Of a DNA stretch of 64,000 bases, positions 16,602 to 26,027 are shown in pieces (the stretch's first letter is position 1; the number at the start of each line of letters is the position of its first letter). The position numbers and the translations under genes were made by a program. The notes beneath the pieces were generated by a model. That model made no database searches. It saw only the letters and a program-made list of their open reading frames with translations, and was not told the DNA's origin. The stretch covers positions 53,391 to 117,390 of the forward strand of contig PERT01000002.1 in assembly GCA_002928955.1 (NCBI GenBank). The letters are read 5' to 3'. The stretch comes from Hyphomicrobium sp. (GTDB taxonomy: Bacteria; Pseudomonadota; Alphaproteobacteria; Rhizobiales; Hyphomicrobiaceae).

Positions 16602-18620
16602 ATGAGTGATCAGTCTCAGCCGTCGACGCTAACTCCGGGCCAGACGCCCGAAAACGTCGGCGTCATCGTGATTCACGGTGTGGGAGAGGCCGAGATCGGC
16701 TGGATCAACGACCACATCGTCAACGAACTCGCCAAGCGCGAACCGGCCATGGGATTGGCCCGGCACAGCGAGGTCTACCGGCTGCCCGACAAAGGTCGCA
16801 CGAAACCCAACGCCACATTCCGAACGGTTGTGCGCCGCGCCCAGATTGCCGATCGGGTAGCGGTGGCATTCGCGGAACTGCACTGGGCCGATCTCTCGCG
16901 TGTCGGGTCCGGAGCCGTTTCTCGCTTCTTGACTGTCTTGCAGCTCTTCTTCGAAGCACCGCAGGTGCTCGGCTCTACGCTTCTCGCGGAGCCCGCATCA
17001 GGCGTCAGGGGATTGATCCGATACTTGATCCTGGCCTCTATCTGGCTATTGCGGTGGCCCATTGCGGGCATGACAACGAGTTTGTTCATCTCGTCACTCT
17101 GCCTGATGCTGTACGATCGGCTGGTGCGGTTCGAAACCTTGAAACCGCTTTTGGGGATGCCGCCCAACTCGCTGCAATACCTGGTCGGTGGATCTTTGGC
17201 GGTGACGGCGCTATTGGGTCTGACCCTCGCATACGTGCGTTATCGGCACGATATCGCATTGACTGATCTCGGCATCTCAACCGCCATTTTCTCATCACTG
17301 ATGCTGGCCGGTGTCGCGGTCGCCAGCTTACTCGATGCCGTCGATCTGCAGGACCGCTATGCCTATCTTGCGATCATCGGCGACACCATAATTGCATCGT
17401 TCGCGCTTTGGAATTTCACGATCATTGGCTCCATGGCGCTGATGCTGACGGTTCTGATCGGACGCAACTTGGGCGGCAGATCCTCGCAGCGATATGCTTT
17501 GCATCGAGCCGCCGCCGCCGCAGGGCTCACCGTCATGCAGGGGATGCTTTGGAAACTCGTGGTATGCCCGGTTTCGTTGTTCGTTGTTTTTATGCTGGTC
17601 GATCGATCGGGCGGAACGCGATGCAATGGCGACAACTGTGCTTGGGCCACCCAGAGGATCTTCAATATCGTCGACTCGTTGGTCATTGTCGCGCTGAGCA
17701 ACGTCGTGATGACGTGCCTCGTCGTGACCGCGATTTCCGGGGTCGCAGCTGCCCGGCAGTTGATTGGAGAGTGGCGCAACAAGGCGCTCTTGGCTGGCCG
17801 TCACCAGTTGCCCCGCCTCATTGCCAACCCGTTGATACTCTCGGTTCTTTTTCTTGGGCAATTCGGTAGCGCGGCGATGTTTTATTACGCGCAACACGTG
17901 CCTGAGGTGGCGGACTGGCTGAAGGCGAACATCCTCGACGACGAGACCGTCAACACCTTGCGCGACGTCCTGACCGGATCGCTGCTGACGCTTCTGCCAA
18001 CCATCCTCGGCGCACTGACCAAGGCATCGACGGGCGTCCTTCACGTTGCCCGGGACGTCGTCGATCACCAGTATGCGCCGCGCTACGTCGTCGCCAAGTT
18101 TCGGCTTCCGACCTGGCTTCAGCAGCGGGGGACGCATCCCCGTCGCGAGCGAATCCACAAGCGGCTGGAGGCTTTGATCGAGGGAATCATGGCGGTAGAG
18201 AAATTCGATCGGCTGGTCTTTCTCACCCACAGCCAAGGCACCGTAATAGCGCACGATTATCTGCGATCCGTCCGCGACAATAAAATGCCGGCCTCGATCA
18301 AGCGGATCGATGTCATCACGCTGGCGAGCCCGCTGTCCCATATCTACCAGCACTATTTCCGCACCTACGAAATGCAGACTGGAAGCGCTGCGGCGCTGAA
18401 CCCGAAGCTTGCGTCGTGGACCAACATGTGGCGGATCGACGACCCGATCGGCGGCCGGGTCGACATCGTCGATGGCGACTTCATCCGGAACGAACCGATG
18501 CGACGGGGCGGGCATGTGAACTATTGGCGCGAAGAGCGGGTGTGTGAAGTAATCCTGGACGTAATTGATCCCACCTGCGCAACTCAGGTTGTGGCGGCCG
18601 GGAAGGTCTCGGCGGGGTGA
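16602..18620 (+). CDS. Large membrane protein with split alpha/beta-hydrolase motifs
   Basis: 672 residues. The N-terminus has VGVIVIHGVGEAEIGW, the oxyanion-hole HG strand of an alpha/beta hydrolase. Residue block 140-480 contains about eight hydrophobic helices, and the C-terminal third has FDRLVFLTHSQGTVIAHDYL, with Ser in a T-H-S-Q-G nucleophile elbow, followed by DVITLASPLSHIYQHYF. A soluble hydrolase domain thus seems to be interrupted by a membrane domain. No exact family is recognised; a lipase/esterase-like role at the inner membrane is an inference. It is monocistronic and divergent from the Anbu cluster. Confidence 0.6.
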   Translation: MSDQSQPSTLTPGQTPENVGVIVIHGVGEAEIGWINDHIVNELAKREPAMGLARHSEVYRLPDKGRTKPNATFRTVVRRAQIADRVAVAFAELHWADLSRVGSGAVSRFLTVLQLFFEAPQVLGSTLLAEPASGVRGLIRYLILASIWLLRWPIAGMTTSLFISSLCLMLYDRLVRFETLKPLLGMPPNSLQYLVGGSLAVTALLGLTLAYVRYRHDIALTDLGISTAIFSSLMLAGVAVASLLDAVDLQDRYAYLAIIGDTIIASFALWNFTIIGSMALMLTVLIGRNLGGRSSQRYALHRAAAAAGLTVMQGMLWKLVVCPVSLFVVFMLVDRSGGTRCNGDNCAWATQRIFNIVDSLVIVALSNVVMTCLVVTAISGVAAARQLIGEWRNKALLAGRHQLPRLIANPLILSVLFLGQFGSAAMFYYAQHVPEVADWLKANILDDETVNTLRDVLTGSLLTLLPTILGALTKASTGVLHVARDVVDHQYAPRYVVAKFRLPTWLQQRGTHPRRERIHKRLEALIEGIMAVEKFDRLVFLTHSQGTVIAHDYLRSVRDNKMPASIKRIDVITLASPLSHIYQHYFRTYEMQTGSAAALNPKLASWTNMWRIDDPIGGRVDIVDGDFIRNEPMRRGGHVNYWREERVCEVILDVIDPTCATQVVAAGKVSAG

Positions 18621-18704
18621 AGGCCAGAACGGTGTTGTGAGCATCGGCCAGGGCGACCAGATTGCCGTACTTGCAAATCGTTCCTAATTGCGATAGATGG
18701 AGGC

Positions 18705-20087
18705 ATGGACACACGCACACCTGAGATGACCACAAAATCCAAGGTCACGATCGAGACGGTTGGCGACGCGCCTCCCGGCTGGCGGCGGTCGCGGGGCGAA
18801 GCCTCCCTGTCTGACGTTCACCGTACGGTGAGGGTGGCGCGGGAAGGTTCGGAGTGGCGAAAGGCAGCGGCCTTTGTCGGGCCAGGCTACCTCGTCGCCG
18901 TGGGGTATATGGACCCCGGCAATTGGGCGACCTCGCTCGCCGGTGGATCCAAATTCGGCTACACGCTGCTGGTTGTGGCACTGGTGTCGAACATCATGGC
19001 CATTGTGCTGCAATCGCTGTGCGCACGGCTGGCGATCGCGTCAGGCCGTGATCTTGCCCAGGCCTGCCGGGATGCGTATCCGAAGCCGGTGGCCTACGTA
19101 TTGTGGCTGCTGGCCGAAATAGCCATCATCGCTACCGATATCGCCGAGGTAATAGGCACTGCGATCGGCCTCAATCTCATCTTCGGAATTCCGCTGGAGA
19201 TCGGCGTCGTCATCACTGCGCTCGACGTGTTTCTCATTCTATATTTGCAAACTCTCGGGTTCCGCTGGGTGGAAGCCCTGATCATCGGTCTGCTCATGGT
19301 CATTGCGGCGTGCTTTGCCGTGCAGATCGCGCTTGCCGATCCCGATTGGGGTGCTGTTGTCCGCGGCTTCGCACCGACGACCCAAATCGTGACCAACCCG
19401 GAGATGCTGTACTTGGCTCTAGGCATTCTGGGTGCCACCGTGATGCCGCACAATCTCTACTTGCATTCGGGCATCGTGCAAACGCGCGCCTACGGCGAAA
19501 CGCTGCCCGAAAAACGGCAAGCCCTGAAGTACGCGACGATCGATTCGACAGTCGCGCTGATGTTCGCGCTACTCATCAATGCCTCGATCCTGATCCTGGC
19601 GGCGGCCACGTTCAACAAGACTGGCCGTGTCGATGTTGCAGAGCTGGGCGAGGCACACAGCTTGCTGTCGCCTCTGCTCGGATACGCCTTCGCGCCGATG
19701 CTGTTTGGCATCGCGCTTTTGTGCTGCGGCATCAACTCGACAGTAACCGCGACGCTTGCCGGGCAGATCGTGATGGAGGGGTTCCTCGATATCAGACTGC
19801 CGCCCTGGCTCAGGCGGCTCATCACCCGCGCGATTGCGATCATCCCTGCGGCGATTGTCACGATCTGGTATGGTGACAGCGGCACGGCCAAGCTGCTGAT
19901 CCTGACGCAGGTGGTGCTGAGTCTGCAGCTGTCGTTTGCGGTGTTCCCGCTGGTCATGTTCACGGCCAGCCGCGCCAAGATGGGCGATCTGGTGGCGCCC
20001 AGGTGGCTTATTGTGTTCGCGAGCGCCATAGCGGTGGTGATCGCGGCGCTCAACATCAAACTGCTCGTGGATTTCGTGTTGAGTTGA
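18705..20087 (+). CDS. mntH: NRAMP-family divalent metal (Mn2+/Fe2+) transporter
   Basis: 460 residues with 11-12 membrane helices. The metal-binding helix 1 motif DPGN is in [15 protein letters not shown], and helix 6 carries MPHN in [16 protein letters not shown]; these are the NRAMP signatures. It is a proton-coupled importer of Mn2+ and related ions. A cytoplasmic N-terminal tail of about 60 residues precedes the first helix, longer than in E. coli MntH. No MntR or Fur box was recognised upstream. The next gene, 175 bp downstream, belongs to another regulon by its operator. Confidence 0.93.
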   Translation: MDTRTPEMTTKSKVTIETVGDAPPGWRRSRGEASLSDVHRTVRVAREGSEWRKAAAFVGPGYLVAVGYMDPGNWATSLAGGSKFGYTLLVVALVSNIMAIVLQSLCARLAIASGRDLAQACRDAYPKPVAYVLWLLAEIAIIATDIAEVIGTAIGLNLIFGIPLEIGVVITALDVFLILYLQTLGFRWVEALIIGLLMVIAACFAVQIALADPDWGAVVRGFAPTTQIVTNPEMLYLALGILGATVMPHNLYLHSGIVQTRAYGETLPEKRQALKYATIDSTVALMFALLINASILILAAATFNKTGRVDVAELGEAHSLLSPLLGYAFAPMLFGIALLCCGINSTVTATLAGQIVMEGFLDIRLPPWLRRLITRAIAIIPAAIVTIWYGDSGTAKLLILTQVVLSLQLSFAVFPLVMFTASRAKMGDLVAPRWLIVFASAIAVVIAALNIKLLVDFVLS

Positions 20088-20131
20088 AGAACTCGAGCGA
20101 GACCTCATACCTCGACATCGAGAGCGCCGAC

Positions 20132-20148
20132 TGGTATCTGGTATGCCA
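20132..20148. promoter_or_regulatory. Candidate GntR operator upstream of the SucD-like gene
   Basis: TGGTATCTGGTATGCCA matches 13 of 17 positions of the perfect palindrome TGGTATACCGTATACCA found at 32841. It lies 114 bp before the start at 20263, a sensible promoter position. This is the weakest of the four sites. Confidence 0.5.
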
Positions 20149-20262
20149 GAGATCGCAGGATCCCCCGGCTCGCAAATGATGCAGCGGCGGCCGATCAGCT
20201 GCTGGCGTGGCGTGCCCCAATCCTGAGATACTGCAAAAAAATGCATTCGGGAGAGACGCACG

Positions 20263-21144
20263 ATGGCAATTCTCGTAGGGCAAGAGACGCGCGTGATGTG
20301 CCAAGGCATAACCGGCCGGGCAGGAACGTTCCATGCGGGTCGCATGCTGTCCTACGGAACAGAACTGGTCGCCGGGGTGACACCGGGCAAGGGCGGGCGC
20401 ATCCATCTCGACCTGCCGGTGTTCGACCGGGTGGCAGATGCTGTACGCGAGACCGGCGCCAACGCCAGTATCGTGTTCGTGCCGCCGGCCAGCGCGGCCG
20501 CGGCGATCCTCGAAGCGATCGAGGCTGAGGTGCCGCTGGTGGTGTGCGTCACGGAGCGCATCCCGGTCCTCGACATCGTCCGCGTCAGGCAGGCGCTCGA
20601 GGGTTCCAAATCGCAGCTGATCGGACCAAACTCGCAAGGTATTCTCGCCCCTGGCATCGCCCAGATCGGAGTAATGACCACCGTCGATGCGCGACCTGGG
20701 CGCATCGGCATCGTGTCGCGGTCGGCCTCGCTGACCAGCGAAATCGTGGCGCAGACGACGCGCGCGGGTCTCGGGCAGTCGACCACTATTGGCGTGGGCG
20801 GCGATCCTATCCACGGGATCGACCTCAAGACCTGCGTCGCGCTTTTCCTTGACGATCCAGAAACAGATGGGATCATCGTCATCGGCGAGATCGGCGGGAC
20901 AGAAGAAGAGGAAACCGCAGCATTGGTCAGGCGGCTCCGGCCATCGAAGCCGATCGTCGCGCTGGTCGCCGGGAGGCAGGCTCCGCCGGAACGGCGGATG
21001 GGGCACGCGGGCGCGTTGACCACGGGAACGGGCGGCGGTGCCGCACACAAGATCGCGGTGCTGCGCGGGGCAGGTATTCATATTGTCAATGATGCGAGCG
21101 CAGTCGGCGAGACCATGCGGAGTGCGATCGCAGGCGAGCTGTGA
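20263..21144 (+). CDS. SucD-like acyl-CoA synthetase (ADP/GDP-forming) alpha subunit
   Basis: 293 residues with an N-terminal CoA-binding Rossmann domain (VMCQGITGRAGTFHAGRMLSYGT), the SVGP-like QLIGPNSQGILAPG stretch and the phosphohistidine in RMGHAGALTTGTGGG. It has the layout of succinyl-CoA synthetase alpha but differs from housekeeping SucD in many positions, for example ARPGRIGIVSRSASLTSE. Its beta partner is not adjacent; a matching SucC-like gene lies 12 kb away at 33070 behind the same type of operator. Known relatives include malate thiokinase (MtkAB) of serine-cycle methylotrophs. In this context it may activate the imported acid or prime the CoA-transfer cycle; the substrate is unknown. 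Confidence 0.85.
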   Translation: MAILVGQETRVMCQGITGRAGTFHAGRMLSYGTELVAGVTPGKGGRIHLDLPVFDRVADAVRETGANASIVFVPPASAAAAILEAIEAEVPLVVCVTERIPVLDIVRVRQALEGSKSQLIGPNSQGILAPGIAQIGVMTTVDARPGRIGIVSRSASLTSEIVAQTTRAGLGQSTTIGVGGDPIHGIDLKTCVALFLDDPETDGIIVIGEIGGTEEEETAALVRRLRPSKPIVALVAGRQAPPERRMGHAGALTTGTGGGAAHKIAVLRGAGIHIVNDASAVGETMRSAIAGEL

Positions 21145-21660
21145 TCGTGGCCGCGGGGCTTCGATTGTGAGTTGGCGCACGGCACGTGAGCTCGCCGGCC
21201 GAAGCGACGCTGTTCTCGATGAGCTGAACTCATACGCGGTCGCTGAAATTGTTTCGGAACTGGCAAGTGAGCAACTTGCGGTGAAGGGCTATATATTTTC
21301 GCCGCACGTCTTCAAGCGCACTTTTCTCGCGACGATGGCACTGCGCCGCCCTACCCCCCCAGGCGATTTCTACACATCGTTCGAAGCCTGACCTGGCGGC
21401 CAATGGTACGCTGTCGACCCTCGCAACAACGTGCCGCGCATCGGTAAGATCTTGATCGCGCAGGCGTGATGCCGCAGATGTCGCCATCACGACGACGTTC
21501 GGACCCAATACCCGAGCAGCCTTATGGTCCTAATGTAGCTTTTGCATATGGACGGACGACGTCGCCGAACGTCCGGTCTGAGGAACGTAACGGCCCCGCA
21601 TCGTGGATGCGAGGCCGCGTTTCATTGCCGCTTCGGTGCAAGCACCAACGCAGGCCTGCA
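21145..21660. other. Gene-free stretch downstream of the SucD-like gene
   Basis: About 500 bp between two convergent genes. In the plus frame ending at 21391 the residues SWRTARELAGRSDAVLDELN to ...PPGDFYTSFEA look protein-like, but there is no start codon with a ribosome site, so it is at most a remnant. At 21522-21549 lies TTATGGTCCTAATGTAGCTT followed by TTGCATAT, close to the tail of repeat copies A and B, without the hairpin. Confidence 0.4.
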
Positions 21661-21748
21661 CCCGAAGGCGCAACCCGCGCCGGGTGCAACGTCGGCACCC
21701 GAAGGCGGAACCCGCGCCGGGTGCAACGTCGGCACCCGAAGGCGCAAC
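21661..21748. repeat. 37-bp tandem repeat, two full copies plus a partial one
   Basis: Units at 21661-21697 and 21698-21734 differ at one base, and a third unit breaks off at 21748, next to the fhs stop codon (21749-21751). Each unit contains an inverted repeat (CACCCGGCGCGGGTTG on the minus strand), so the array forms serial hairpins just beyond fhs and could act as its terminator. No T-run follows. Confidence 0.85.
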
Positions 21749-23422
21749 TTAAAACAGACCCTCGATCTGCCCCTTGTCGTTGAGCTTGATGAAGTCCGCG
21801 CTCGGTACTTTGGGCAGACCCGGCATGCGCATGATCTCACCGCACACAGCCACGATGAAGCCCGCGCCTGCCGAAAGGATGACCTCGCGCACCGGCACCA
21901 CGTGACCTGTCGGCGCACCGCGCGAGTTGGGATCGGTCGAGAACGAGTACTGAGTCTTGGCCATGCAGATCGGCAGGTGACCGTAGCCGGCCGCCTCTAT
22001 ATCCCTGAGGGCCGTGACCACGGACGCATCGGGCGCGATGTCGGCGGCGCGATAGATCTCTTTCGCGATGGTGCGGATCTTTTCGAGCAGTGGCATGGCG
22101 TCGGGATAGAGCGGCTTGAAGCTGGCCGTGCCGCCTTCGCAGAGTGCGACGACGTGATGGGCCAATTCCTCGATGCCGGCGCCGCCTTCGGCCCAGTGCG
22201 AGCAGAGGATCGCCTTGGCGCCGACGCTCTCTGCCTGACGCTTGACCTCGGCCACCTCGGCGTCGGTGTCGGTGATGAACTTGTTGATGGCAATCACCGC
22301 CGGAACGCCGAACTTCTTCATGTTCTCGATGTGGCGCTTCATGTTTTCACAGCCCTTGCCGACGGCCGCGACATTCTCGTTCTTCAGTTCATCCTTGGCC
22401 ACGCCGCCGTGCATCTTGAGCGCGCGGATGGTGGCGACGACGACGGTCGCCGACGGCGCGAGGCCGGCCATGCGGCACTTGATATCGTAGAACTTCTCGG
22501 CCCCGAGATCGGCGCCGAAGCCGGCTTCGGTGACGACGTAGTCGGCGATCTTGAGTGCGGTCGTGGTGGCGAGCACCGAGTTGCAGCCGTGGGCGATATT
22601 GGCGAATGGACCGCCGTGAATGAACACGGGGTTGTTCTCGAGCGTCTGCACGAGGTTCGGCATCAACGCGTCTTTGAGCAGCACGGTCATCGAGCCGTCG
22701 GCTTTCACGTCACGCGCGTAGACCGGCTTCTTGTCGCGGGTGTAGCCGACGACGATGGCGCCAAGCCTCTTCTCAAGATCCTTCAAGTCCTTGGCGAGGC
22801 AGAGAATAGCCATGACCTCGGAGGCGACGGTGATGTCGAAGCCGTCCTCGCGCGGGAAGCCGTTGGAGACGCCACCGAGCGAATTGACGATCGAGCGCAA
22901 TGCACGGTCGTTCATGTCGAGTACGCGCCGCCATGTGATTCGGCGCGGGTCGAGGCCGAGCGAGTTGCCCCAGTAGATGTGGTTGTCGATCAGGGCTGCG
23001 AGCAGATTATTGGCCGAGGTGATGGCGTGGAAGTCGCCGGTGAAGTGAAGATTGATGTCTTCCATGGGCACGACCTGGGCATAGCCGCCGCCGGCCGCGC
23101 CACCCTTGACGCCAAAGCATGGTCCGAGCGACGGCTCGCGCAGGCAGCTCATGGCGCGCTTGCCGATGCGGTTGAGCCCGTCGCCGAGGCCGACGGTGGT
23201 GGTGGTCTTGCCTTCACCCGCCGGCGTCGGGTTGATGGCCGTGACCAGGATCAGTTTGCCGGTCTTGTTCGACTGGACGGAGTTGATGAACTCCTGGCTG
23301 ATTTTGGCCTTGTAGGGGCCGTAGTTGAGCAGCGCTTCTGCCGGCACGCCGATTTTGGCGCCGACGTCGACGATCGGCTTCATCTTGGCTTCGCGGGCGA
23401 CTTCGATATCAGATTTGACCAT
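21749..23422 (-). CDS. fhs: Formate--tetrahydrofolate ligase
   Basis: 557 residues, the family's standard length. The ATP-binding loop is [19 protein letters not shown], and [38 protein letters not shown] and MNDRALR are all diagnostic. It makes 10-formyl-THF from formate, THF and ATP. Together with the formyltransferase-like gene upstream on the same strand it links formate or formyl groups to the folate pool. In methylotrophs and oxalotrophs this enzyme feeds C1 units into the serine cycle. It is last in the minus-strand set gntR, ThDP lyase, frc, formyltransferase, fhs. Confidence 0.97.
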   Translation of the reverse strand: MVKSDIEVAREAKMKPIVDVGAKIGVPAEALLNYGPYKAKISQEFINSVQSNKTGKLILVTAINPTPAGEGKTTTTVGLGDGLNRIGKRAMSCLREPSLGPCFGVKGGAAGGGYAQVVPMEDINLHFTGDFHAITSANNLLAALIDNHIYWGNSLGLDPRRITWRRVLDMNDRALRSIVNSLGGVSNGFPREDGFDITVASEVMAILCLAKDLKDLEKRLGAIVVGYTRDKKPVYARDVKADGSMTVLLKDALMPNLVQTLENNPVFIHGGPFANIAHGCNSVLATTTALKIADYVVTEAGFGADLGAEKFYDIKCRMAGLAPSATVVVATIRALKMHGGVAKDELKNENVAAVGKGCENMKRHIENMKKFGVPAVIAINKFITDTDAEVAEVKRQAESVGAKAILCSHWAEGGAGIEELAHHVVALCEGGTASFKPLYPDAMPLLEKIRTIAKEIYRAADIAPDASVVTALRDIEAAGYGHLPICMAKTQYSFSTDPNSRGAPTGHVVPVREVILSAGAGFIVAVCGEIMRMPGLPKVPSADFIKLNDKGQIEGLF

Positions 23423-23478
23423 TGGGTGTGTCTCTCTCCTCGACGGCTCAGGCTGTCTTGATCAAGGCATGTTGAATC

Positions 23479-24414
23479 TCATGCGGCTGCTTTTGGCTTT
23501 GGCGCTTCGAACGTGTCGCCCACGACCAAACCGTTCGATGCGGCAAACTCCGCGGCCGTGACTTTCGGCCCGGTTCCGGCGCGGACGCGCTTGGCGAGAA
23601 TGGCGCCACCCGCCGCGGCGACCGTCATCCCGGCGTCCGAAATGGACAGGATTTCGCCCGGCTTGCCCGAACCCGCGACCTTCGTACTGTCGTAGAGATC
23701 GACCTTGGTACCCTTGATCGTTGTCCAGGCTCCGGGTGCCGGGTTGACGGCGCGGATCAGGTTGTAGACATCGGACGCGGGTTTTGACCAATCGATCTCC
23801 GCTAACTCCTTTTTGAACCGGTATTCGTAGGTCTTTTTGGAGTGGTCCTGCGGGACTTTCGGCGCCTTGCCGGTGCGCACCAGATCGAGGCTCTCGATCA
23901 TGGCGTCGACGCCCATCGGGAACAGCTTCTTGAAATAGACGTCGCCGAGCGTCTCGTCCGGACCGATGTCGCATTCCTTCTGGAGCAGTATCGGGCCCTC
24001 GTCCAAGCCCTCGTCCGGCCAGAAAATTGTGAGGCCAGTGTGGGTTTTGCCCATGGCGATCGGCCAACTGATCGCCGACGGGCCACGATGTAGTGGTAAC
24101 AGCGAAGGGTGATACTGAAACGTACCGTAGGTCGGCGTGTCGATCACGGGCTGCGGAACGAACAGTGTGACGTAGGCCATGACGCAGACGTCGGGCTTGA
24201 ACGAGCGCATGAGTTCGAGCGCCTCGGGCGTTTTCCACGACGTCGGCTGGTGGACGGGCAGCCCCTTCTCGGTGGCGAAGATCGCCAGTGGGTCGCGGGC
24301 CTTGCCCTCCTTGTCGGGCGCGCAGAACACAGCGACGACGTTCTCCCCGCGCTCGAGCAGCTTTTCGAGAACGGCCTTGCCGAAGGCTTCTTGTCCGTGG
24401 ACGACGATGCGCAT
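23479..24414 (-). CDS. 10-formyl-THF hydrolase/formyltransferase-like protein (FDH N-terminal domain type)
   Basis: 311 residues from the ATG at 24414 (MRIVVHGQEAFGKAVLEKLL), preceded by GGAGAAG; a longer frame to 24465 runs through a repeat. The fold is that of the formyl_trans_N family: VCVMAYVTLFVPQPVID, then YHPSLLPLHRGPSAISWPI with catalytic H102, and FWPDEGLDEGPILLQKECD with Asp D138. It then has a C-terminal OB-like domain (IDWSKPASDVYNLIRAVNPAPGAWT). The match is closest to the N-terminal hydrolase domain of 10-formyltetrahydrofolate dehydrogenase (ALDH1L), not to Fmt, because the Asn two residues before His is replaced by Gln. Being between fhs and frc, it may hydrolyse 10-formyl-THF, or move formyl between CoA and folate; the latter is speculation. 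Confidence 0.8.
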   Translation of the reverse strand: MRIVVHGQEAFGKAVLEKLLERGENVVAVFCAPDKEGKARDPLAIFATEKGLPVHQPTSWKTPEALELMRSFKPDVCVMAYVTLFVPQPVIDTPTYGTFQYHPSLLPLHRGPSAISWPIAMGKTHTGLTIFWPDEGLDEGPILLQKECDIGPDETLGDVYFKKLFPMGVDAMIESLDLVRTGKAPKVPQDHSKKTYEYRFKKELAEIDWSKPASDVYNLIRAVNPAPGAWTTIKGTKVDLYDSTKVAGSGKPGEILSISDAGMTVAAAGGAILAKRVRAGTGPKVTAAEFAASNGLVVGDTFEAPKPKAAA

Positions 24415-24420
24415 GAGCTT

Positions 24421-24630
24421 CTCCCTCTCCCCATCGCGCACAGTGGCGTGGAGACGTCTGAACAATAAGCAGGCAATTTGGGAGAGGGATGGGGTGAGGG
24501 GCAGAATCGAACTCTGCCCTCAACCGTCGACCAACTGGAGACGATGCCGTGCCTGCTCGTCACGAGCCGTACCCAGAACCCGCCACTCACCCTGGCCCTC
24601 TCCCCGTGCAGGACGGGGACAAGGAAAAAC
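24421..24630. repeat. REP-like intergenic repeats between frc and the formyltransferase-like gene
   Basis: CCCTCTCCCC (24423-24432) pairs with GGGAGAGGG (24480-24489) across about 45 nt, and a related unit CCCTCTCCCCGT...ACGGGG recurs at 24597-24618. This C/T-rich palindromic sequence resembles REP-like elements scattered in Rhizobiales genomes. The proximal arm also supplies the ribosome site of the downstream gene. Confidence 0.55.
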
Positions 24631-25908
24631 CTATTCCGCAGCCATTTTCTTGGCCGGCTCTGTTGCGCCGGATGTCTTGATCGCGGCGATTTCGTCAGCC
24701 GTGTAGCCGAGGACTTGGCCCAGGACCTCGTAGGTGTGCTCTCCGAGCAGCGGCGATCGCGTCACCTCGACGGGACTATCCGACATCTTGATCGGGCAAC
24801 CGACGGAGAGGTACTTGCCGCGGGTGGGATGATCCACTTCCACGATGGTGCCGGTGGCGCGCAAGCCCTCGTCCTCGGCGATCTCCTTCATCGACAGGAT
24901 CGGGCCGACCGGAATGTCGAGCGGATTGCAGATGTCCATGACCTCGAACTTCGTCTTGGTCATCGTCCACTGTTCGATGCGGTCGAAGATGAGGTTGAGT
25001 TTGTCCAGACGCTCGGCAGGCTTGGAAAAGCCTGGTGCGGTCTTCCAGCCGGGCTCGCCGATCACGTCGCAGACATGCTCCCATGCTGCTGCCTGGGTAA
25101 TGAAGTAAGTGTAGGCGTTGGGATCGGTCTCCCAGCCTTTGCAGCGGAGGATGCGGCCGGGCTGGCCGCCGCCCGAGTCGTTGCCGGCACGCGGCACGGC
25201 ATTGCCGAACGGAACGCCGTCTCCGAACTGCGAGTACTCGCGCAGAGGGCCCTTTTCGAGGCGCTGCTGGTCGCGCAGTTTGACGCGGCAAAGATTGAGC
25301 ACGCCGTCCTGCATGGGGGCGAGTACTTTTTGGCCGCGGCCGGTGCGCTCGCGCTGGAGAAGCGCTGCGACGATGCCAAGGGCAAGATGGAGGCCCGTGC
25401 CGCTGTCGCCGATCTGGGCACCGGTGACGAGCGGCGGTCCGTCGCGGAAGCCCGTGGTGGAGGCCGAGCCGCCAGCGCATTGGGCGACGTTCTCGTAAAC
25501 CTTGCAATCCTCGTACTTGCCGGGTCCGAAGCCCTTGACCGACGCCATGATCATGCGCGGATTGAGCTTTTGGATATTCTCCCAGGAGAAGCCCATGCGG
25601 TCGAGCGCACCGGGCGCGAAGTTTTCGACCAGCACGTCGCAGGTCTTGACGAGGCGCTCGAGGATCTCCTTGCCGGTCTTGTTCTTGGTATCGATGGTGA
25701 TCGAGCGCTTGTTGTGATTGAGCATCGTGAAATAGAGGCTGTCAGCGCCGGCCACGTCGACCAGCTGCTTGCGGGTCGCGTCTCCCTCGCCGGGACGCTC
25801 GACCTTGATGACGTCGGCACCGAGCCAAGCGAGCAGCTGCGTGCATGTCGGACCAGATTGAACGTGCGTAAAGTCGAGGACTTTTACCCCCTCGAGTGCC
25901 TTTGTCAT
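24631..25908 (-). CDS. frc: Formyl-CoA:oxalate CoA-transferase (Frc/YfdW family)
   Basis: 425 residues, class III CoA-transferase. It aligns closely with E. coli YfdW and Oxalobacter Frc: [11 protein letters not shown] with Q17, [12 protein letters not shown], catalytic Asp D168 in [11 protein letters not shown] (Asp169 in the Oxalobacter enzyme), [19 protein letters not shown] and [14 protein letters not shown]. At position 48 it has Gln as in YfdW, where the Oxalobacter enzyme has Trp. The active-site glycine loop reads [10 protein letters not shown], where the two reference enzymes have NAGGGGQPGW, so substrate handling could be altered. It swaps CoA between formyl-CoA and an incoming acid, releasing formate. 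It stands immediately downstream of the ThDP enzyme gene. Confidence 0.92.
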   Translation of the reverse strand: MTKALEGVKVLDFTHVQSGPTCTQLLAWLGADVIKVERPGEGDATRKQLVDVAGADSLYFTMLNHNKRSITIDTKNKTGKEILERLVKTCDVLVENFAPGALDRMGFSWENIQKLNPRMIMASVKGFGPGKYEDCKVYENVAQCAGGSASTTGFRDGPPLVTGAQIGDSGTGLHLALGIVAALLQRERTGRGQKVLAPMQDGVLNLCRVKLRDQQRLEKGPLREYSQFGDGVPFGNAVPRAGNDSGGGQPGRILRCKGWETDPNAYTYFITQAAAWEHVCDVIGEPGWKTAPGFSKPAERLDKLNLIFDRIEQWTMTKTKFEVMDICNPLDIPVGPILSMKEIAEDEGLRATGTIVEVDHPTRGKYLSVGCPIKMSDSPVEVTRSPLLGEHTYEVLGQVLGYTADEIAAIKTSGATEPAKKMAAE

Positions 25909-26027
25909 TTGTTAGCTCCCTGAACAGGAATTCGGTCGTTGATCGGCATTGGCGCATTCTTTGTCGACTTTGGGCGCGGACGGCCGAGAGTGGAGCGGCG
26001 GGACGCTGTCGCCCCACCGCCAACCCA

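Noticed and set aside
21661..21748. CRISPR array
   Set aside because: The 37-bp units are directly adjacent with no spacers and only about 2.4 copies; no cas genes are present.
21542..23461. Long open frame (639 codons) on the plus strand opposite fhs
   Set aside because: It is antisense to a perfectly conserved formate-THF ligase; the translation is His/Asp/Gly-rich without any motif, as expected from GC-rich reverse-frame reading. The same holds for 34339-35889, 24478-25923, 17328-18644 and 20056-21180.
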